The notes beneath the pieces were generated by a model that worked only from the letters and a program-made list of their open reading frames with translations, was not told the origin of the DNA and ran no database searches. Shown here piece by piece: positions 34,581 to 43,612 of a stretch of DNA of 64,000 nucleotides (position 1 is the stretch's first letter; each line of letters opens with the position of its first letter). Position numbers and translations under genes: made by a program. The stretch is taken from positions 50,174-114,173 of the forward strand of contig JAIYCB010000035.1 in the NCBI GenBank assembly GCA_027488215.1, read 5' to 3'. The DNA comes from Comamonadaceae bacterium (GTDB lineage Bacteria > Pseudomonadota > Gammaproteobacteria > Burkholderiales > Burkholderiaceae_C).

Positions 34581-35204
34581 TCAGCGGGCGTTCAGGCCAT
34601 CGAAGCAGGTGCTCATCACCAGATCGAGGATTTGCTCATCGGTGTGCTGTTCACCCATTTTCAGGAATTCCAGCACCGGGTCGCAGGCCCTGGCAAACAA
34701 GGTGTAGAGCACCGCAACGGCGGGCAAAGCCTTGTTGATCTGGCCTTTGGCCTGGGCTTCTTCGATCCAGCCGCCCAGAGCATCGCTGACTTCCATCAAG
34801 CCATCCATGTAGTCCTTGCTGCCCATCAAAGTGGCACGCAAGCTGGAATTTTGGCTCGGCAGTGAGGGCATCAGGCCTTGCAGCTTGAGCGTCATGGTCC
34901 AGCGAGTGACCGCCTTGATCTTGTCCAGTGGCGACAGTTGGGGGTCCGTGCTCTGGATCATCTCTTGCGCACGGCGCATCGCGGTGACCATGGCAGCGCA
35001 GGCCAACTCTTCCTTGCTGGTGAAATGCTTGTACAGACTGGCCTTGGCAATGCCCACTTCGGCAGCCACCTCGTCGACGGTCATCGCGTCAAAGCCTTTT
35101 TCAGCCAGCAGTCGGTTGACCGACTGGATGATGGCCGTCTCGCGGGCGGCGAGCATTTGGACTTTGAAGGATTTTCTGGGCGCGTTCACAGGGTTGGTGT
35201 TCAT
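34581..35204 (-). CDS. TetR/AcrR-family transcriptional regulator
   Basis: The 207-aa protein has an N-terminal HTH, AARETAIIQSVNRLLAEKGFDAMTVDEVAAEVGIAKASLYKHFTSKEELACAAM, and an all-helical ligand-binding region. A TAGAAT box at 35211-35216 (minus strand) lies six bases before the ATG, and no ribosome site fits between, so the transcript may be leaderless. It has no divergent partner gene; its target and ligand are unknown. Confidence 0.92.
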   Translation of the reverse strand: MNTNPVNAPRKSFKVQMLAARETAIIQSVNRLLAEKGFDAMTVDEVAAEVGIAKASLYKHFTSKEELACAAMVTAMRRAQEMIQSTDPQLSPLDKIKAVTRWTMTLKLQGLMPSLPSQNSSLRATLMGSKDYMDGLMEVSDALGGWIEEAQAKGQINKALPAVAVLYTLFARACDPVLEFLKMGEQHTDEQILDLVMSTCFDGLNAR

Positions 35205-35267
35205 GCGACGATTCTAGCCGTGCAGCCTAAAAAAATACCGCATGGTAACCCTTGGATACGGTCGGTT

Positions 35268-36845
35268 TCACGACCCCGGCTCGACACCGGCCACACCTTG
35301 GCGCACCGTCCATCGCCCCTGCACCGCCAATCGGGCTTCGGGACGGGCCGGATGCGGCGTGCTCAAAAACTGAGCATCCAGACGATCTCGCCGAACGTCA
35401 ATCAAGGTGTACCCCCGCTCATCTGAGCGGGCGTGGCGAATGTCCGGGTTGTCGCGCTGGATTTGTGCCATGATTTTGGGCGACATGCCCCGGGTCGACA
35501 CTGAAGTGGTGACCAGCTCGCTGGCCACCACGGGCGAGCGCTCATTGCCCGGTTGCACGCGCAACTGTGCGGCCACGTTGGCGTGCACATCACCACCCAG
35601 CATGACAACATCGCTCAGGCGCGCATCGGCCACCGTCTGCAACAGCCGCGCCCGCGCTTGCGGGTAACCATCCCAGCCATCGGTGAAAGCGCTGCGCCCC
35701 AAGGGCGTCTGGATGCCGCTGCTGGCCATCAAAGTGGACTGCGCCAACAGCTTCCAGCGTCGCTGGCTTTGCGTCAGGCCCGCCGTCAACCATTGCTCTT
35801 GGGCCTGGCCCAACATGCTGCGCGCCGGATCAGCCAGCCCATCGCAACCCATGACCACGCGCCCACCACCTCGCATCAGGTCAGGGCAGGCTTGGTGATC
35901 GCGGTGTTGCCTGCAGTCCAGTGTCCACAAGTCGGCCAGGGTGCCCCAGGCCATGCGGTCATGGATGCGCATCTGGCTGGGCTGCGCTGGATCAGGTCCG
36001 ATGCGCAGGGGCATGTGCTCAAAATAAGCCTGATACGCCGCCGTCCGACGCAGTAAAAACACGGCCGGGTCGGTGAAGTTACGGTCCAGGTCATTGGCGT
36101 AGTCGTTCACCACCTCGTGGTCGTCCCAGGTCATGAGCCAGGGGTGGGCCGCGTGACAAGCTTGCAGATCCGGATCGCTCTTGTACAGTGCATGACGGGC
36201 CCGGTAAGCCTCCAGCGTGTGGGGCATGCCATTGTCGTGGGCGCGGATTTTGTATTGCTTGTTGCTGCTTTCGTAGATGTAGTCGCCAACAAAAAGCACC
36301 AAATCCAGGTCTTGCGCGGCCATGTCGCGGTGCGCCGCATAATGGCCTTGCTCGTAATGCTGGCAAGACGCCAGGCCCAGGCGCAGGCGAGCAACCCCCT
36401 CGCTCAAAGCAGGGCTGGTGCGGGTACGACCTACAGGGCTGACCGCGTTGCCGCTCGCAAAACGGTACCAATATTGTCGCCCCGGCTGCAACCCTTCGGC
36501 CAGCACGTGCAGGCTGTGTCCCCGGCGTGGATCGGCCAGCAAATGCCATTGACGCACCGGTTGGCGCAAAGCTTCGTCGGCGAACAATTCGCACACCACC
36601 TGCACGCCTTTTGCATGGCGGGCTTCGTCGGCATCCGGGAACACCAAACGCGTCCACAACACCACGCTGCCTGGCTGAGGCTGCCCACTGGCGACACCCA
36701 AGCTGAACGGGTTGACCTGCCAACGCATGGCTGCGCTTTGCGCCTGCACGGCTGGCGTCAGCCACGGAACCAAGGCGGCCGCCAGCGCCGCACGGTGCAG
36801 ATCGCGGCGTGACCAGGGCTTGCAGTTGTGAACGGAAATGGGCAT
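35268..36845 (-). CDS. phoD: PhoD-type alkaline phosphatase / phosphodiesterase, Tat-exported
   Basis: The 525-aa enzyme starts with a twin-arginine signal WSRRDLHRAALAAALVPWLTPAVQAQS, so it is exported folded. It follows the PhoD pattern: NPFSLGVASGQPQPGSVVLWTRL in the N-terminal beta domain, RLGLASCQHYEQGHYAAHRDMAAQDLDLVLFVGDYIYE, MTWDDHEVVNDYAND, and VVMLGGDVHANVAAQL. PhoD releases phosphate from mono- and diesters using Ca and Fe. The start ATG 36845 puts the signal at the N-terminus; earlier in-frame ATGs exist. No Pho box was recognised in the short divergent gap before the EamA gene. Confidence 0.92.
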   Translation of the reverse strand: MPISVHNCKPWSRRDLHRAALAAALVPWLTPAVQAQSAAMRWQVNPFSLGVASGQPQPGSVVLWTRLVFPDADEARHAKGVQVVCELFADEALRQPVRQWHLLADPRRGHSLHVLAEGLQPGRQYWYRFASGNAVSPVGRTRTSPALSEGVARLRLGLASCQHYEQGHYAAHRDMAAQDLDLVLFVGDYIYESSNKQYKIRAHDNGMPHTLEAYRARHALYKSDPDLQACHAAHPWLMTWDDHEVVNDYANDLDRNFTDPAVFLLRRTAAYQAYFEHMPLRIGPDPAQPSQMRIHDRMAWGTLADLWTLDCRQHRDHQACPDLMRGGGRVVMGCDGLADPARSMLGQAQEQWLTAGLTQSQRRWKLLAQSTLMASSGIQTPLGRSAFTDGWDGYPQARARLLQTVADARLSDVVMLGGDVHANVAAQLRVQPGNERSPVVASELVTTSVSTRGMSPKIMAQIQRDNPDIRHARSDERGYTLIDVRRDRLDAQFLSTPHPARPEARLAVQGRWTVRQGVAGVEPGS

Positions 36846-36928
36846 GGCGTGTTGAATGGTGCAGGCCCGTCGATTTTCCATGTTAACCGCGCGCATCGCG
36901 TGTGACAGGCTCCCAGAGGAAGGGGCGG

Positions 36929-36934
36929 CACAAT
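36929..36934 (+). promoter_or_regulatory. Putative -10 box of the EamA gene at 36942 (CACAAT-N7-ATG)
   Basis: GGCACAATGGGAATC is followed immediately by ATG 36942, repeating the arrangement seen at 32159 and 24480. No consensus -35 is visible 17 bases upstream. Confidence 0.4.
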
Positions 36935-36941
36935 GGGAATC

Positions 36942-37832
36942 ATGAGCCCATCGCGCCGCCCCCGCAAAGACCACTTGGATGCCTTGGCCGTGGGCATTTT
37001 GCTGGTGTGTTGCATGTTCTGGGGGTTTCAGCAGGTGCTGGTCAAAGTCACCGTAGCCGAACTGCCCCCGCTGTTTGTGTCGGCCGTGCGCGGTTTGGGG
37101 GCCACGCTGCTGCTGTGGTTGTGGTGCCGGTGGCGCGGGATGCGCCTGTTTGAGAGCGACGGCAGCCTGTGGGCGGGCCTGCTGGTGGGCAGCTTGTTTG
37201 CCATTGAATTTGCCTTCATTTACATGGGGCTGCAGCTCACCTCGGCATCACGCCTGACGGTGTTTTTGTACACCTCGCCGTTCTGGGTGGCAGCGCTGCT
37301 GCCTTTATTCATCCGTTCTGAACGGCTGCGCCCGGTGCAATGGCTGGGCATGGTCTGCGCTTTTGCCGCCGTGGTGTTCGCCCTGCGCGAAGGCTTTGGC
37401 AGTGGCGATGCCGCGGGCGATCTGATGGGCCTGGCAGCCGGGGCCTTGTGGGGGCTGACCACTGTGGCCATTCGGGCAGCCAACCTCACACGACTGTCGG
37501 CGGAAAAACTGCTGTTTTACCAACTGGGTGTGAGCACCGTGGTGCTGGGCCTGCTGTCACGCGGCATGGGCGAGCCCTGGGACGCCGGCTGGAGCGGCTT
37601 TGCCATCGGCTCGGTGGTGGTGCAAACCGTGGTGGGTGCGTTCGCCAGTTACCTGGCCTGGATGTGGATGCTGGGCCACTACCCGGCCACCAAAATCTCG
37701 GCCTTTGTATTTTTGACACCGCTGTTTGCGCTGTTGTTCGGCATGCTTTGGCTGGGCGAAGCCGTCACCCTGACCCTGGCGCTGTCCTTGGCGCTGGTGG
37801 CGGTGGGCATCGTGTTGGTCAACCGAAAATGA
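36942..37832 (+). CDS. EamA/DMT-family transporter
   Basis: The 296-aa inner-membrane protein has ten helices with two EamA repeats: [24 protein letters not shown] opens the first and [26 protein letters not shown] the second; [28 protein letters not shown] is the conserved repeat-2 end. It is a likely metabolite exporter of unknown substrate. ATG 36933 is also in frame, but it overlaps the CACAAT box, so 36942 is preferred. It is a separate family member from those at 17255 and 32172. Confidence 0.88.
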   Translation: MSPSRRPRKDHLDALAVGILLVCCMFWGFQQVLVKVTVAELPPLFVSAVRGLGATLLLWLWCRWRGMRLFESDGSLWAGLLVGSLFAIEFAFIYMGLQLTSASRLTVFLYTSPFWVAALLPLFIRSERLRPVQWLGMVCAFAAVVFALREGFGSGDAAGDLMGLAAGALWGLTTVAIRAANLTRLSAEKLLFYQLGVSTVVLGLLSRGMGEPWDAGWSGFAIGSVVVQTVVGAFASYLAWMWMLGHYPATKISAFVFLTPLFALLFGMLWLGEAVTLTLALSLALVAVGIVLVNRK

Positions 37833-37920
37833 CTTTTCCAAGCCTGCACCATCCTCTGCTGGGACCCACCCCGTGGCCCCTACAAAAAAACAATCAACCC
37901 CTTCAACTGAAAGACCCCAC

Positions 37921-38907
37921 ATGACCTACCAAGCCCTGCACATTGAAAAAGACGACGCCGGTTACCGCTGCAACCTGAAGACGCTGGACGACAGCGCACT
38001 GCCCGAAGGTGATGTGACGGTGCAGGTGGACTACTCCACGATCAACTACAAGGATGGCCTGGCCATCACCGGCAAATCACCCGTGGTGCGCAAGTTCCCA
38101 CTCACACCCGGCATCGACCTGTCGGGCACGGTGACCGAGAGCCAGCACCCGCTGTTCAAGACAGGCGACAAAGTGGTGCTCAACGGCTGGGGCGTGGGTG
38201 AGAGCCACAGCGGCGGCCTGGCGCAAAAGGCGCGCCTCAAGGGTGACTGGCTGGTGAAACTGCCCAGCGCCTTCACACCGCGCCAAGCCATGGCCATTGG
38301 CACGGCGGGCTACACCGCCATGCTGTGCGTGATGGCGCTGCAAAAGCACGGCGTCACACCGGACAAGGGCGACATTTTGGTCACAGGCGCGGGCGGCGGC
38401 GTGGGCAGCGTGGCGATAGCGCTGCTGGCCAAGCTGGGCTACCGCGTCGTGGCCAGCACCGGCCGCCTGCAAGAAGCCGACTACCTGCGCCAGCTGGGCG
38501 CGGCCGACGTGATGGACCGCGCAGAGCTGTCTGCCCCCGGCAAACCGCTGGCCAAAGAGCGCTGGGCGGGCGTGGTCGACACCGTGGGCAGCCACACCCT
38601 GGCCAACGCCTGCGCCAGCACGAAATACGGCGGTGTGGTCACCGCCTGCGGCTTGGCCCAGGGCATGGACTTTCCGTCCAGCGTGGCGCCTTTCATCTTG
38701 CGCGGCGTAACGCTGGCGGGCATTGACAGCGTGATGGCCCCGCGTGCCGTGCGCGAAGCCGCTTGGGCACGTTTGGCTCAAGACCTGGACACCGCGCAGC
38801 TGGAGCTCATGACGCGTGAAGTGGGCTTGACCGATGCCATCGGTCTGGGCGCAGAAATTTTGGCGGGTCAGGTGCGCGGTCGGGTGGTGGTGAACGTCAA
38901 CCGCTGA
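37921..38907 (+). CDS. acuI: Acrylyl-CoA reductase (NADPH) / YhdH-type quinone oxidoreductase
   Basis: The 328-aa zinc-free medium-chain dehydrogenase has the YhdH/AcuI pattern: [56 protein letters not shown], the NADPH fold [31 protein letters not shown] and the late [18 protein letters not shown]. AcuI reduces acrylyl-CoA to propionyl-CoA and protects cells from that electrophile, for example in DMSP or 3-hydroxypropionate use. No other DMSP gene is nearby, so detoxification is the more general role. A hairpin follows the stop. Confidence 0.92.
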   Translation: MTYQALHIEKDDAGYRCNLKTLDDSALPEGDVTVQVDYSTINYKDGLAITGKSPVVRKFPLTPGIDLSGTVTESQHPLFKTGDKVVLNGWGVGESHSGGLAQKARLKGDWLVKLPSAFTPRQAMAIGTAGYTAMLCVMALQKHGVTPDKGDILVTGAGGGVGSVAIALLAKLGYRVVASTGRLQEADYLRQLGAADVMDRAELSAPGKPLAKERWAGVVDTVGSHTLANACASTKYGGVVTACGLAQGMDFPSSVAPFILRGVTLAGIDSVMAPRAVREAAWARLAQDLDTAQLELMTREVGLTDAIGLGAEILAGQVRGRVVVNVNR

Positions 38908-38908
38908 A

Positions 38909-38928
38909 GGGCTCTTTCAAAAGAGCCC
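38909..38928. terminator. Hairpin between convergent acuI and coxL
   Basis: GGGCTCTT and AAGAGCCC pair around TCAA, immediately after the acuI stop and before the coxL stop. There is no clear T tract on either side, so termination strength is uncertain. Confidence 0.5.
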
Positions 38929-38952
38929 CTCACCGATCGCAGGCACGGCCGC

Positions 38953-41403
38953 TCAAGCCACCCGGCCCAAGGCGCGCAGCACTTTCTCTGGCGTGATCGG
39001 TTGAGACCAAAGCTCCGCCTTGAACGGTGCCAAGGCGTCGTTGATCGCGTTCATGACCGCAGCAGGTGCCCCGGCCGTGCCTGCTTCGCCTGCACCTTTG
39101 GCCCCCAGCTGGCTGCTGCGCGTGGGTGTCTGCACATGCGCCACCTCGATGTCGGGCATTTCGCCGCTCATGGGAACCAAGTAATCGGCCATGTTGGCGT
39201 TGCGCATAAGCCCTTCATCGTCGTACAGGCACTCTTCAAACAGCGCGCCGCCGATGCCCTGCACAATCGCACCGCGAATCTGCTCGTCCACGAGTTTGGG
39301 GTTGAGAACGCGGCCGCAATCCTCGACCGCCCAGTGTTTGAGCAGCTTCACAAAACCGGTGTCCGGGTCCACTTCAACATAAGAGGCCTGCACACCATTG
39401 GTGAAGATGAAGGGGTAGTCGCGCTGCGCATAGTGGCGCGTCACCATCAGCTCCGGCGTGAAGTCATTGGGTAAAAGATCCGAACGGAAGTAGGCAATGC
39501 GGCCGAGTTCAGCAAAGTCCAGTACCGACTCGAGCGTCTGGGCGTCCACCACATGGCCACGGCGCACGGTCAATTCGGCCTCGCTGCGCTTGAGGATGAC
39601 CGCGGCCAATTTGAGGATGTTGGCGCGCAGTGCTTGGGAGGCCAACAAAACAGCCTCACCGCCCACACCCGCACCGCGCGAGGCCCAGGTGCCCCCGCCA
39701 TAAGGCGTTACATCGGTGTCGCTCATGATGAGTCGCACTTTTTCAAGATCAACACCGACACCGTCCGCCGAAATCTGTCGGTAAATGCCGTCATTGCCCT
39801 GGCCTTGCTCGCCAACACTCACGCTCACGCTGATGGCCCCCGAGGGGTCCAGACGGATGGTGCAACCGTCCTGAGAAGCGATGCGCGCGCCACCCACCCC
39901 ATAAAAGGCCGCACTCGGGTTGGTCAGTTCAATCAGCGTAGCAAAGCCAATACCGCGGTATATGCCTTGTTCACGCAACTGAGCGATCTCCGCCTTGAGA
40001 CGTGGGTAATCCATCATCTTCTCGATTTTGCTCAGGCAGGCCTCATGGGACAAGATTTCGAGCTTGATACCGCTGGCCCCTGAGGTGGGATAATCGTCAT
40101 CGGGAATCACGTTCTTCTTGCGAAACTCAAGCGGGTCCATGCCGATGGCTCGCGCCGCTTGGTCGACCAAACCTTCGGTCACGGCACAGGCGATGGGGTG
40201 GCCCACCCCGCGGTACTGGCAAGTGGGCGTCTTGTTTTGGAAAACCACATCCAAATGCGCCCTGTAGTTGGCGTGTTTGTAGGGGCCACCCACGAGATTG
40301 ACCACCTGATTGCCCTCGATCGCGCTGGTGCGCGGGAACATGGAATACGGACCAATGCCCGTCAGGTCATTCATCTCGAAAGCGAGGATCTCTCCGCTCT
40401 TGCTGGCCGCAATGCGCGCCTTGACCAGGTGGTGACGCGCATGGATGTCGCTGGTGAAACTCTCGATGCGATCAGCCACAAATTTAACCGGGCGTCGGCA
40501 CATCATCGACAAGGCCACAGTGGCAAAGTCATCCGGATAAGCATGCACCTTGATGCCAAAGGAGCCGCCCACGTCCTTGCAAATCACCCGCACTGCGTGC
40601 TCTGGCAGGTCAAACTGCCTGGCGTACAGGTCCTGCATCATGTGCGGTGCCTGGAAAGAGTGGTACACGGTGAGCTTCTGATCGGCCACGTTCCAATCGG
40701 CAATCTGGCAACGGGGCTCCAGTGTGACGCCCGTGTGTCGCCCGAACTCAAAGGTGGTTTCAACCACCGCATCGGCCTTGGAAAAAGCCTCGTCAACCTG
40801 ACCCACATTCAGCTTGCGGGTAAAACACAGGTTGTCACCCAGTTCCGGATGGATGAGTGGCGTCGCAGGGTCGAGTGCGGTCTCCATGTCCACCACAGCT
40901 GGCAGTTGTTCGATCTCGACGTGGATGAGTTGCAGCGCGTCCTCGGCCTGCTCACGTGTTTCTGCAACGATGGCCACCACCGGCTCACCCTGCCAACAGG
41001 CACGGTCCAGGGCCAAGGGGTACTGCGGTGCCGATTTCATGCCCGCCAGATGGCCCAAAACCGCCACCCATGGCTTGCACACTTTGGCCAGATCATGGCC
41101 ATCAGCGACCAAAATCACCCCGGGCATGCTTCGCGCAGCGGCGGCATCAATGCGGGTGATCTTGCAATGCGCGACAGGACTGCGCCAATAAACGACATGG
41201 GCCATGCGAGGCAGTTCAATGTCGTCGATGTAAGTGCCCTGACCTTGCACCAATTTGCGGGCACTGGGGCGTTCAACACTTTGGCCAATGTAGCGGGGGT
41301 CTTCTGTCAAGGCATGCAAAGGCTTTTCTTCGTGGCTGACTTTGGGCGCTTCTTGCACATCGGGGCCTGCTTGACCCAATACGTTCTGTGTGGTGGTGTT
41401 CAT
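38953..41403 (-). CDS. Molybdenum hydroxylase large subunit (xanthine dehydrogenase / CoxL family)
   Basis: This is the 816-aa molybdopterin-cytosine-dinucleotide subunit. VGQGQGTYIDDIELP-like residues near 50 begin the domain; later GGSFGIKVHAYPDD, TCQYRGVGHPIACAVTEGLVD, GGGTWASRGAGVGGEA and the C-terminal LGAKGAGEAGTAGAP, with the conserved active-site glutamate, are clear. True CO dehydrogenase has AYXCSFR and form II has AYRGAGR at the loop that here reads QYRGVGH, so it is not a CO dehydrogenase. It should hydroxylate an organic substrate. Last gene of the coxG-M-S-L operon; ATGA overlap with coxS. Confidence 0.9.
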   Translation of the reverse strand: MNTTTQNVLGQAGPDVQEAPKVSHEEKPLHALTEDPRYIGQSVERPSARKLVQGQGTYIDDIELPRMAHVVYWRSPVAHCKITRIDAAAARSMPGVILVADGHDLAKVCKPWVAVLGHLAGMKSAPQYPLALDRACWQGEPVVAIVAETREQAEDALQLIHVEIEQLPAVVDMETALDPATPLIHPELGDNLCFTRKLNVGQVDEAFSKADAVVETTFEFGRHTGVTLEPRCQIADWNVADQKLTVYHSFQAPHMMQDLYARQFDLPEHAVRVICKDVGGSFGIKVHAYPDDFATVALSMMCRRPVKFVADRIESFTSDIHARHHLVKARIAASKSGEILAFEMNDLTGIGPYSMFPRTSAIEGNQVVNLVGGPYKHANYRAHLDVVFQNKTPTCQYRGVGHPIACAVTEGLVDQAARAIGMDPLEFRKKNVIPDDDYPTSGASGIKLEILSHEACLSKIEKMMDYPRLKAEIAQLREQGIYRGIGFATLIELTNPSAAFYGVGGARIASQDGCTIRLDPSGAISVSVSVGEQGQGNDGIYRQISADGVGVDLEKVRLIMSDTDVTPYGGGTWASRGAGVGGEAVLLASQALRANILKLAAVILKRSEAELTVRRGHVVDAQTLESVLDFAELGRIAYFRSDLLPNDFTPELMVTRHYAQRDYPFIFTNGVQASYVEVDPDTGFVKLLKHWAVEDCGRVLNPKLVDEQIRGAIVQGIGGALFEECLYDDEGLMRNANMADYLVPMSGEMPDIEVAHVQTPTRSSQLGAKGAGEAGTAGAPAAVMNAINDALAPFKAELWSQPITPEKVLRALGRVA

Positions 41404-41912
41404 GCGCTCACCTTTTGGGATGGACGGCTGGACGCATTCTTAGCGCGCTCGGCCAAGGTTTCGCAAATGGCATCAACAATGGCGTGGTAGCCGGTGCAGC
41501 GGCAATAGTTGCCGCTCATCCACTCACGCACTTCTTCCCGTGTCGCATCGGGTTTGGCTTCCAGCAGCTCCTTGGCCGCCATCACCATGCCCGGTGTACA
41601 AAACCCGCACTGCAGGGCGTTGTTCCTCACAAAGGCCTCCTGCAGATCACGCACATCGCCATCGGCACTGAGGCCTTCGATTGTGCGAACCTTGCCACCC
41701 TGAGTTTGAACGGCCAGCGTCAGGCAACCGCGAACGATACGTCCATCCACCTCGACGGTGCATGCGCCACAAACACCGTGTTCGCAACCCAAGTGTGAGC
41801 CTTTGAGACCCAGTTCGTTTCGGATGAAGTCCACCAGGTGCTGGCGTGGTGCCACGCTGCGAACTTGCGCTTGACCGTTGACTTCGACGTGAAGCGTATG
41901 AAGAGATGTCAT
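41400..41912 (-). CDS. Molybdenum hydroxylase iron-sulfur subunit (CoxS family)
   Basis: The 170-aa subunit has two 2Fe-2S clusters: the plant-ferredoxin type in GSHLGCEHGVCGACTVEVDGRIVRGCLTLA and the hydroxylase type in QCGFCTPGMVMAAKELL with GNYCRCTGYHAIVDAI. It passes electrons from the molybdenum site to FAD. The start is ATG 41912 with GGGAG six bases upstream. Its stop overlaps the coxL start. With coxM upstream it forms the usual M-S-L trio. Confidence 0.95.
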   Translation of the reverse strand: MTSLHTLHVEVNGQAQVRSVAPRQHLVDFIRNELGLKGSHLGCEHGVCGACTVEVDGRIVRGCLTLAVQTQGGKVRTIEGLSADGDVRDLQEAFVRNNALQCGFCTPGMVMAAKELLEAKPDATREEVREWMSGNYCRCTGYHAIVDAICETLAERAKNASSRPSQKVSA

Positions 41913-41931
41913 GAGATTCTCCCTGTATGGA

Positions 41932-42807
41932 TCAGGCAGCGATTGCGCTGCGGCTGGCATGAGCAGCCAATAGCAAGCGCCGCGCCAGTACGGTGGCCAA
42001 ATGCCGTTTGGTTTCGGGGCTGTGGGTCAGATCGGGAAGGGGGTCGAGTTCGGCCTTGAGCGAAGCCACCGCAATCTCCACCGTTGCAGAATCGAGTGTC
42101 TTTCCAACAAGCAAGGCCTCAGTTCGGCGTGCACGCCAAGGGATCGCACCAATGCCCAGGAAAGCCAGATTCACACGCTGTGCCACCGTGCCCGTGAAGC
42201 TGGCCGCCACAGCCAAACCTGCTACCGCGTAATCGCCATGGCGCCGTGCCAGTTCATCGAAAGCAAACCAGTCGGCCTGGCCTGCCATGGGCACATCGGC
42301 CCCCACAACGACTTCATCGGGCGCAAGGGCTGTCGTGTACAGGTCCATGAAAAAATCAGTGGCCGAAATCTTGCGATGGCCTTTGGGACTTTGCAGATGA
42401 ATCTGGCCATCCATCGCGCAAAGGCAACATGGCCATTCCGCAGCAGGGTCCCCATAAGCAATCGATCCGCCCCAGGTGCCTGAATTGCGAATTGCTCGGT
42501 GGGCGATGTGTGGTGCGGCCATGGCCAGCATCGGAGCATGTTGGCTGACCAGAGGGCTGTTTTCAATTTCAGTGTGCGTGGTCAGCGCGCCAATGTAGAG
42601 GCGGTCGCCCTCCTGGCGAATGCCCCGCAGCTCATTCAGTCCGGTGATGTCAATCACCAGTTTCGGTTCGGACAAGCGCATGTTCAGCGTGGCCAGCAGG
42701 GTCTGTCCACCCGCCAAAATTCGGGCGTCATCCCCGTGGGTTTGAAGCAACTCGAAGAGCTCTGCCATCGCGGCGGGCTTGAGGTAATCAAATGCAGCGG
42801 ATTTCAC
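41932..42807 (-). CDS. Molybdenum hydroxylase FAD-binding subunit (CoxM family)
   Basis: The 291-aa flavoprotein subunit has AFDYLKPAAMAELFELLQTHGDDARILAGGQTLLATLNMRL at the FAD site, GALTTHTEIENSPLV, and HRAIRNSGTWGGSIAYGDPAAEWP, the second FAD loop of the family. The start is a GTG at 42807 with GGAAGA about six bases upstream; the track's longer ORF has 42 unrelated residues. It takes electrons from the CoxS clusters and hands them to the respiratory chain. Second gene of the operon. Confidence 0.94.
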   Translation of the reverse strand: MKSAAFDYLKPAAMAELFELLQTHGDDARILAGGQTLLATLNMRLSEPKLVIDITGLNELRGIRQEGDRLYIGALTTHTEIENSPLVSQHAPMLAMAAPHIAHRAIRNSGTWGGSIAYGDPAAEWPCCLCAMDGQIHLQSPKGHRKISATDFFMDLYTTALAPDEVVVGADVPMAGQADWFAFDELARRHGDYAVAGLAVAASFTGTVAQRVNLAFLGIGAIPWRARRTEALLVGKTLDSATVEIAVASLKAELDPLPDLTHSPETKRHLATVLARRLLLAAHASRSAIAA

Positions 42808-42857
42808 GGTTGATCTTCCAGTTTTTCTGTTGAATATCAGCAGGACGATGCACGGCT

Positions 42858-43526
42858 TTAGAGCTTGGCACCCAACCACACGCCAACGGCCGTGGCCAAC
42901 ACGCCCAAGGCAAACCATTTCACACGCAACCACTCCATTTTGTCTGGCGATTGGCTGCTGGTCGGCGGAGCAACAGCCGCTCCAACCACCGTCAAATCTG
43001 CGCCTTGCGCCTGGGCGCCCCGTGGGTTCACTTGGCTCGCTTCAGGTGTCTCAGACGCTGTCAGTGGTTTATCGGCATTTGGTTGGGCCGGCGCAAGGTG
43101 GGACTGGAAGGCATTGAAAAACTGATCCGCCATCTGCTTGGCAGCCCCATCAATCATGCGGCCTCCAACCAAGCCCAGCTTCCCCGCCACCGAGGCCTGA
43201 ACCGTGTAGCGCAAACGCGTGTTCTCGCCTTCATCGCTGAGCGTGACCTGCGAGCGACCACGGGCCATACCGGCTGCACCGCCAGATCCTTCGAAAGTCA
43301 TGGCGCAACTTTCGGCCTCGACCACGTCGCTCATCAAAATTCGACCGCTGAAAGTGGCACGAACAGGTCCCACCTTGACCAGCATGCGAGCTGTTTTTTC
43401 AAGAGGGCTCACCTGCTCTACAGACTCGCAGCCAGGAATACAAGCCGTCAGGACAGCCGGATCATTGAGCGCCATCCAAACACGCGTTCGAGCCGCGTTA
43501 ATCACAACGTCACCAGTCAATTCCAT
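42858..43526 (-). CDS. CoxG-family SRPBCC protein with a C-terminal membrane anchor
   Basis: The 222-aa protein begins MELTGDVVINAARTRVWMALNDPAVLTACIPGCESVEQVS, the CoxG signature of the SRPBCC fold, and ends in a hydrophobic helix, KWFALGVLATAVGVWLGAKL. CoxG-type proteins recruit the CoxMSL enzyme to the membrane so that electrons reach the quinone pool. A proline/alanine-rich linker of about 60 residues joins the two parts. First gene of the minus-strand operon, divergent from the TetR gene, so it probably shares the operator. Confidence 0.92.
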   Translation of the reverse strand: MELTGDVVINAARTRVWMALNDPAVLTACIPGCESVEQVSPLEKTARMLVKVGPVRATFSGRILMSDVVEAESCAMTFEGSGGAAGMARGRSQVTLSDEGENTRLRYTVQASVAGKLGLVGGRMIDGAAKQMADQFFNAFQSHLAPAQPNADKPLTASETPEASQVNPRGAQAQGADLTVVGAAVAPPTSSQSPDKMEWLRVKWFALGVLATAVGVWLGAKL

Positions 43527-43561
43527 GGGAGTTTCTTTGGGGTTTTCACGGGGTTGAATTG

Positions 43562-43608
43562 TTTACCATGCGTTCAATAATCGTATTCCAAATTGACCAT
43601 ACGGTAAA
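43562..43608. promoter_or_regulatory. Candidate operator, inverted TTTACCRTRYG half sites between coxG and TetR
   Basis: TTTACCATGCG at 43562-43572 faces CATACGGTAAA at 43598-43608; nine of eleven positions match when inverted, with 25 bp between the arms. It lies in the 86-bp divergent gap, where an autoregulating TetR protein would bind. Confidence 0.5.
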
Positions 43609-43612
43609 TAGC

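Noticed and set aside
40159-41490. 443-aa plus-strand ORF opposite coxL
   Set aside because: It is a mirror of the molybdenum hydroxylase coding strand with shadow composition.
38953-43526. Aerobic CO dehydrogenase operon
   Set aside because: The active-site loop reads QYRGVGH and lacks the AYXCSFR cysteine needed for the Mo-Cu centre, and maturation genes are missing.
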